Shown: positions 63,501 to 64,000 of the stretch, piece by piece
Numbering within the stretch: position 1 is the first letter of the stretch
Layout: every line of letters starts with the position of its first letter
NCBI GenBank assembly: GCA_963920705.1
Contig: OY987227.1
Coordinates: 1,364,001-1,428,000 of the forward strand
From: Odiellus spinosus
Taxonomy: Eukaryota; Arthropoda; Arachnida; Opiliones; Phalangiidae
Length of the DNA: 64,000 bases
Direction: 5' to 3'
Program-made: the position numbers and the translations under genes
The notes under the pieces: generated by a model
Databases searched by the model: none
What the model saw: the letters and a program-made list of their open reading frames with translations, nothing else
Told to the model about the DNA's origin: nothing

Positions 63501-64000
63501 CAATTGAAAAGTTATTTTCAATTGAAAAGTTATTTTCAATTGAAAAGTTATTTTCAATAGAAGATTAATTTTCAACCGAAGATTTATTTTCAATTGAAGA
63601 GTTATTTTCAATTGAAGAGTTATTTTCAATTGAATAATTTTTTTCAATAGAAGATTTATTTTCAATAGACGGTTATTTTCAATTAAAGGGCTATTTTCAA
63701 TTGAAGAGTTATTTTCAATTGAAGAGGTATTTTCAATTAAAGGGCTATTTTCAATTGAAGAGTTATTTTCAATTGAAGAGTTATTTTCAATTGAAGGGTT
63801 ATTTTCAATTGAAGAGTTATTTTCAGTTGAAGAGTTATTTTCAATTGAAGAGTTATTTTCAATAGAAGATTAATTTTCAATTGAAGAGTTATTTTCAATA
63901 GAAGATTTATTTTCAATTGAAGAGTTATTTTCAATTGAAGGGTTATTTTCAATTGAAGAGTTATTTTCAATTGAAGAGTTATTTTCAATTGAAAAGTTAT
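54553..64000 (-). repeat. Right-arm superunit 2 (cut by window end)
   Basis: Second copy of the right superunit, continuing past the window. Compared with copy 1 it has one extra monomer near 54.95 kb, a private 2-bp deletion at about 58,097 (AATTGAAGTTATTTTC), an extra 522 bp (29x18) near 59.1-59.64 kb, and losses of 18 and then 90 bp further on. Between 54.8 and 57.9 kb it aligns to 44.4-47.5 kb at a constant 10,447-bp offset with no difference that I noticed. Confidence 0.8.

Larger units (their letters stand above)
44050..63600 (-). repeat. Right-arm marker block B: GATTAATTTTCAACCG family
   Basis: A diverged monomer pair reading GAAGATTAATTTTCAACCG then AAGATTTATTTTC on the + strand. 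It keeps 18-bp spacing, so it does not shift register, but it places TAA in the open + strand frame. AACCG starts at 44069, 44497, 46007, 46744, 47374, 48955, 49854, 50484, 50862, 51725, 51905, 52786, 53416, 53991, 54926, 56454, 57191, 57821, 59940, 60803, 61433, 61721, 62602, 63232 and 63574 (25 copies). Copies at 44497 and 54926 read AACCGATG instead of AACCGAAG and are equivalent positions in the two superunits. Blocks are often preceded by runs of GAAAAGTTA monomers. The family is absent from the left arm. Confidence 0.88.
44127..63698 (-). repeat. Right-arm marker cassette family A (21 copies, about 67 bp)
   Basis: On the + strand each copy runs GAATAATTTTTTTC, AATAGAAGATTTATTTTC, AATAGANGGTNATTTTC, AATTAAAGGGCTATTTTC. 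The third unit is 17 bp, so each cassette shifts the register by -1. Starts: 44127, 44591, 45166, 46065, 47432, 47845, 48420, 49031, 50920, 51963, 53474, 54553, 55038, 55613, 56512, 57879, 58290, 58865, 59998, 61779 and 63632. The base before GGT varies: C (GACGGTTATT) in most, G (GAGGGTAATT) at 44591, 45166, 47845, 55038, 55613 and 58290, and T (GATGGTAATT) at 48420 and 58865. The copy at 44127, nearest the inversion, lacks 3 bp (AATAGATTTA). The order of subtypes repeats between the two 10.45-kb superunits. The family was not found in the left arm. The T7 run is part of a diverged monomer and is no evidence of a terminator. Confidence 0.92.
43693..64000 (-). repeat. Right satellite arm: same 18-bp monomer, inverted
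   Basis: About 1,130 monomers of the same family, read on the + strand as AGTTATTTTCAATTGAAG, running off the right edge of the window. The variant spectrum differs from the left arm. Common + strand forms here are TTCCATTGAAG, CAATCGAAG, CAATTAAAG, GAAGGGTTA, GAAGAGGTA, GAAAAGTTA, TTCAGTTG and AGTTCTTTT, several of which are rare or absent to the left. The left-arm TTTACCATTG cassette was not found here. Instead there are two arm-specific markers: a GAATAATTTTTTTC cassette with a 17-bp monomer, and a TTAATTTTCAACCG block. Because the monomer is inverted, strand base skew flips at the junction: the left + strand monomer has 3 C to 1 G and 8 A to 6 T, and the right has the reverse. No gene or non-repeat insert was seen. 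Confidence 0.97.

Noticed and set aside
44127..63698. T7 runs (GAATAATTTTTTTC) as RNA polymerase III or rho-independent terminators
   Set aside because: There is no upstream GC stem, tRNA or box A/B element. The T run is part of a diverged monomer.
1..64000. CRISPR array
   Set aside because: The repeats are direct and contiguous with an 18-bp period; there are no unique spacers, no leader and no cas genes.
1..64000. Telomeric repeat
   Set aside because: The unit is 18 bp and lacks G-rich strand asymmetry or any known telomere motif such as TTAGGG or TTAGG. A subtelomeric location remains possible but unsupported.
1..64000. tRNA, rRNA or other structured RNA genes
   Set aside because: No segment departs from the 18-bp family long enough to hold one; the short hairpins possible at TTCAATTGAA are only 5-bp arms and occur in most monomers.

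Overview
The whole 64 kb window is satellite DNA. It is made of about 3,550 head-to-tail copies of one AT-rich 18-bp monomer, CTTCAATTGAAAATAACT (4 G/C in 18), and its close variants. I see no protein gene, RNA gene, transposon, CRISPR array or other non-repeat DNA in it. A megasatellite of this size, with nested higher-order repeats (HORs) and an internal inversion, is typical of eukaryotic heterochromatin (centromeric, pericentromeric or subtelomeric). The sequence does not identify the species or the chromosomal position. The many open reading frames are a by-product of the monomer: 18 is a multiple of 3, and four of its six frames lack a stop codon. I annotate none of them as genes.

Layout. 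The left arm (1-43,692) carries the monomer on the + strand. The right arm (43,693-64,000) carries it on the - strand. They meet at one sharp head-to-head junction at about 43,692/43,693. Each arm has its own divergent marker cassettes. The left has 36 copies of a 36-bp 'TTTACCATTG' cassette. The right has 21 copies of a 'GAATAATTTTTTTC' cassette and 25 of a 'CAACCG' block. I found no cassette of one arm in the other, so the arms look like separately evolved lineages and not a mirror image.

Higher-order structure, left arm: a 1-735 / 3,127-3,879 pair; tandem units of 3,555 bp (about 4.08-11.19 kb) and 2,983 bp (about 8.65-14.62 kb); a 0.92-0.97 kb tandem pair (14.3-16.2 kb); a 1.94-2.03 kb tandem pair (19.8-23.7 kb); a 700-bp tandem pair (25.6-27.0 kb); and a superduplication of about 14.6 kb (13.3-28.9 kb against 28.9-43.6 kb). 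Right arm: a tandem superunit of about 10.45 kb (44.13-54.55 kb against 54.55 kb to the window end).

Register. Where I worked it out, each HOR period equals a whole number of 18-bp monomers minus the small deletions visible inside it. Examples: 3,555 = 198x18-9; 2,983 = 166x18-5; 1,939 = 108x18-5; 700 = 39x18-2; 14,641 = 815x18-29; 10,447 = 581x18-11. This points to growth by in-register unequal exchange or amplification of an ancestral 18-mer array. All coordinates and comparisons were read by eye. HOR edges that fall inside runs of identical monomers cannot be placed to better than about 100-300 bp.
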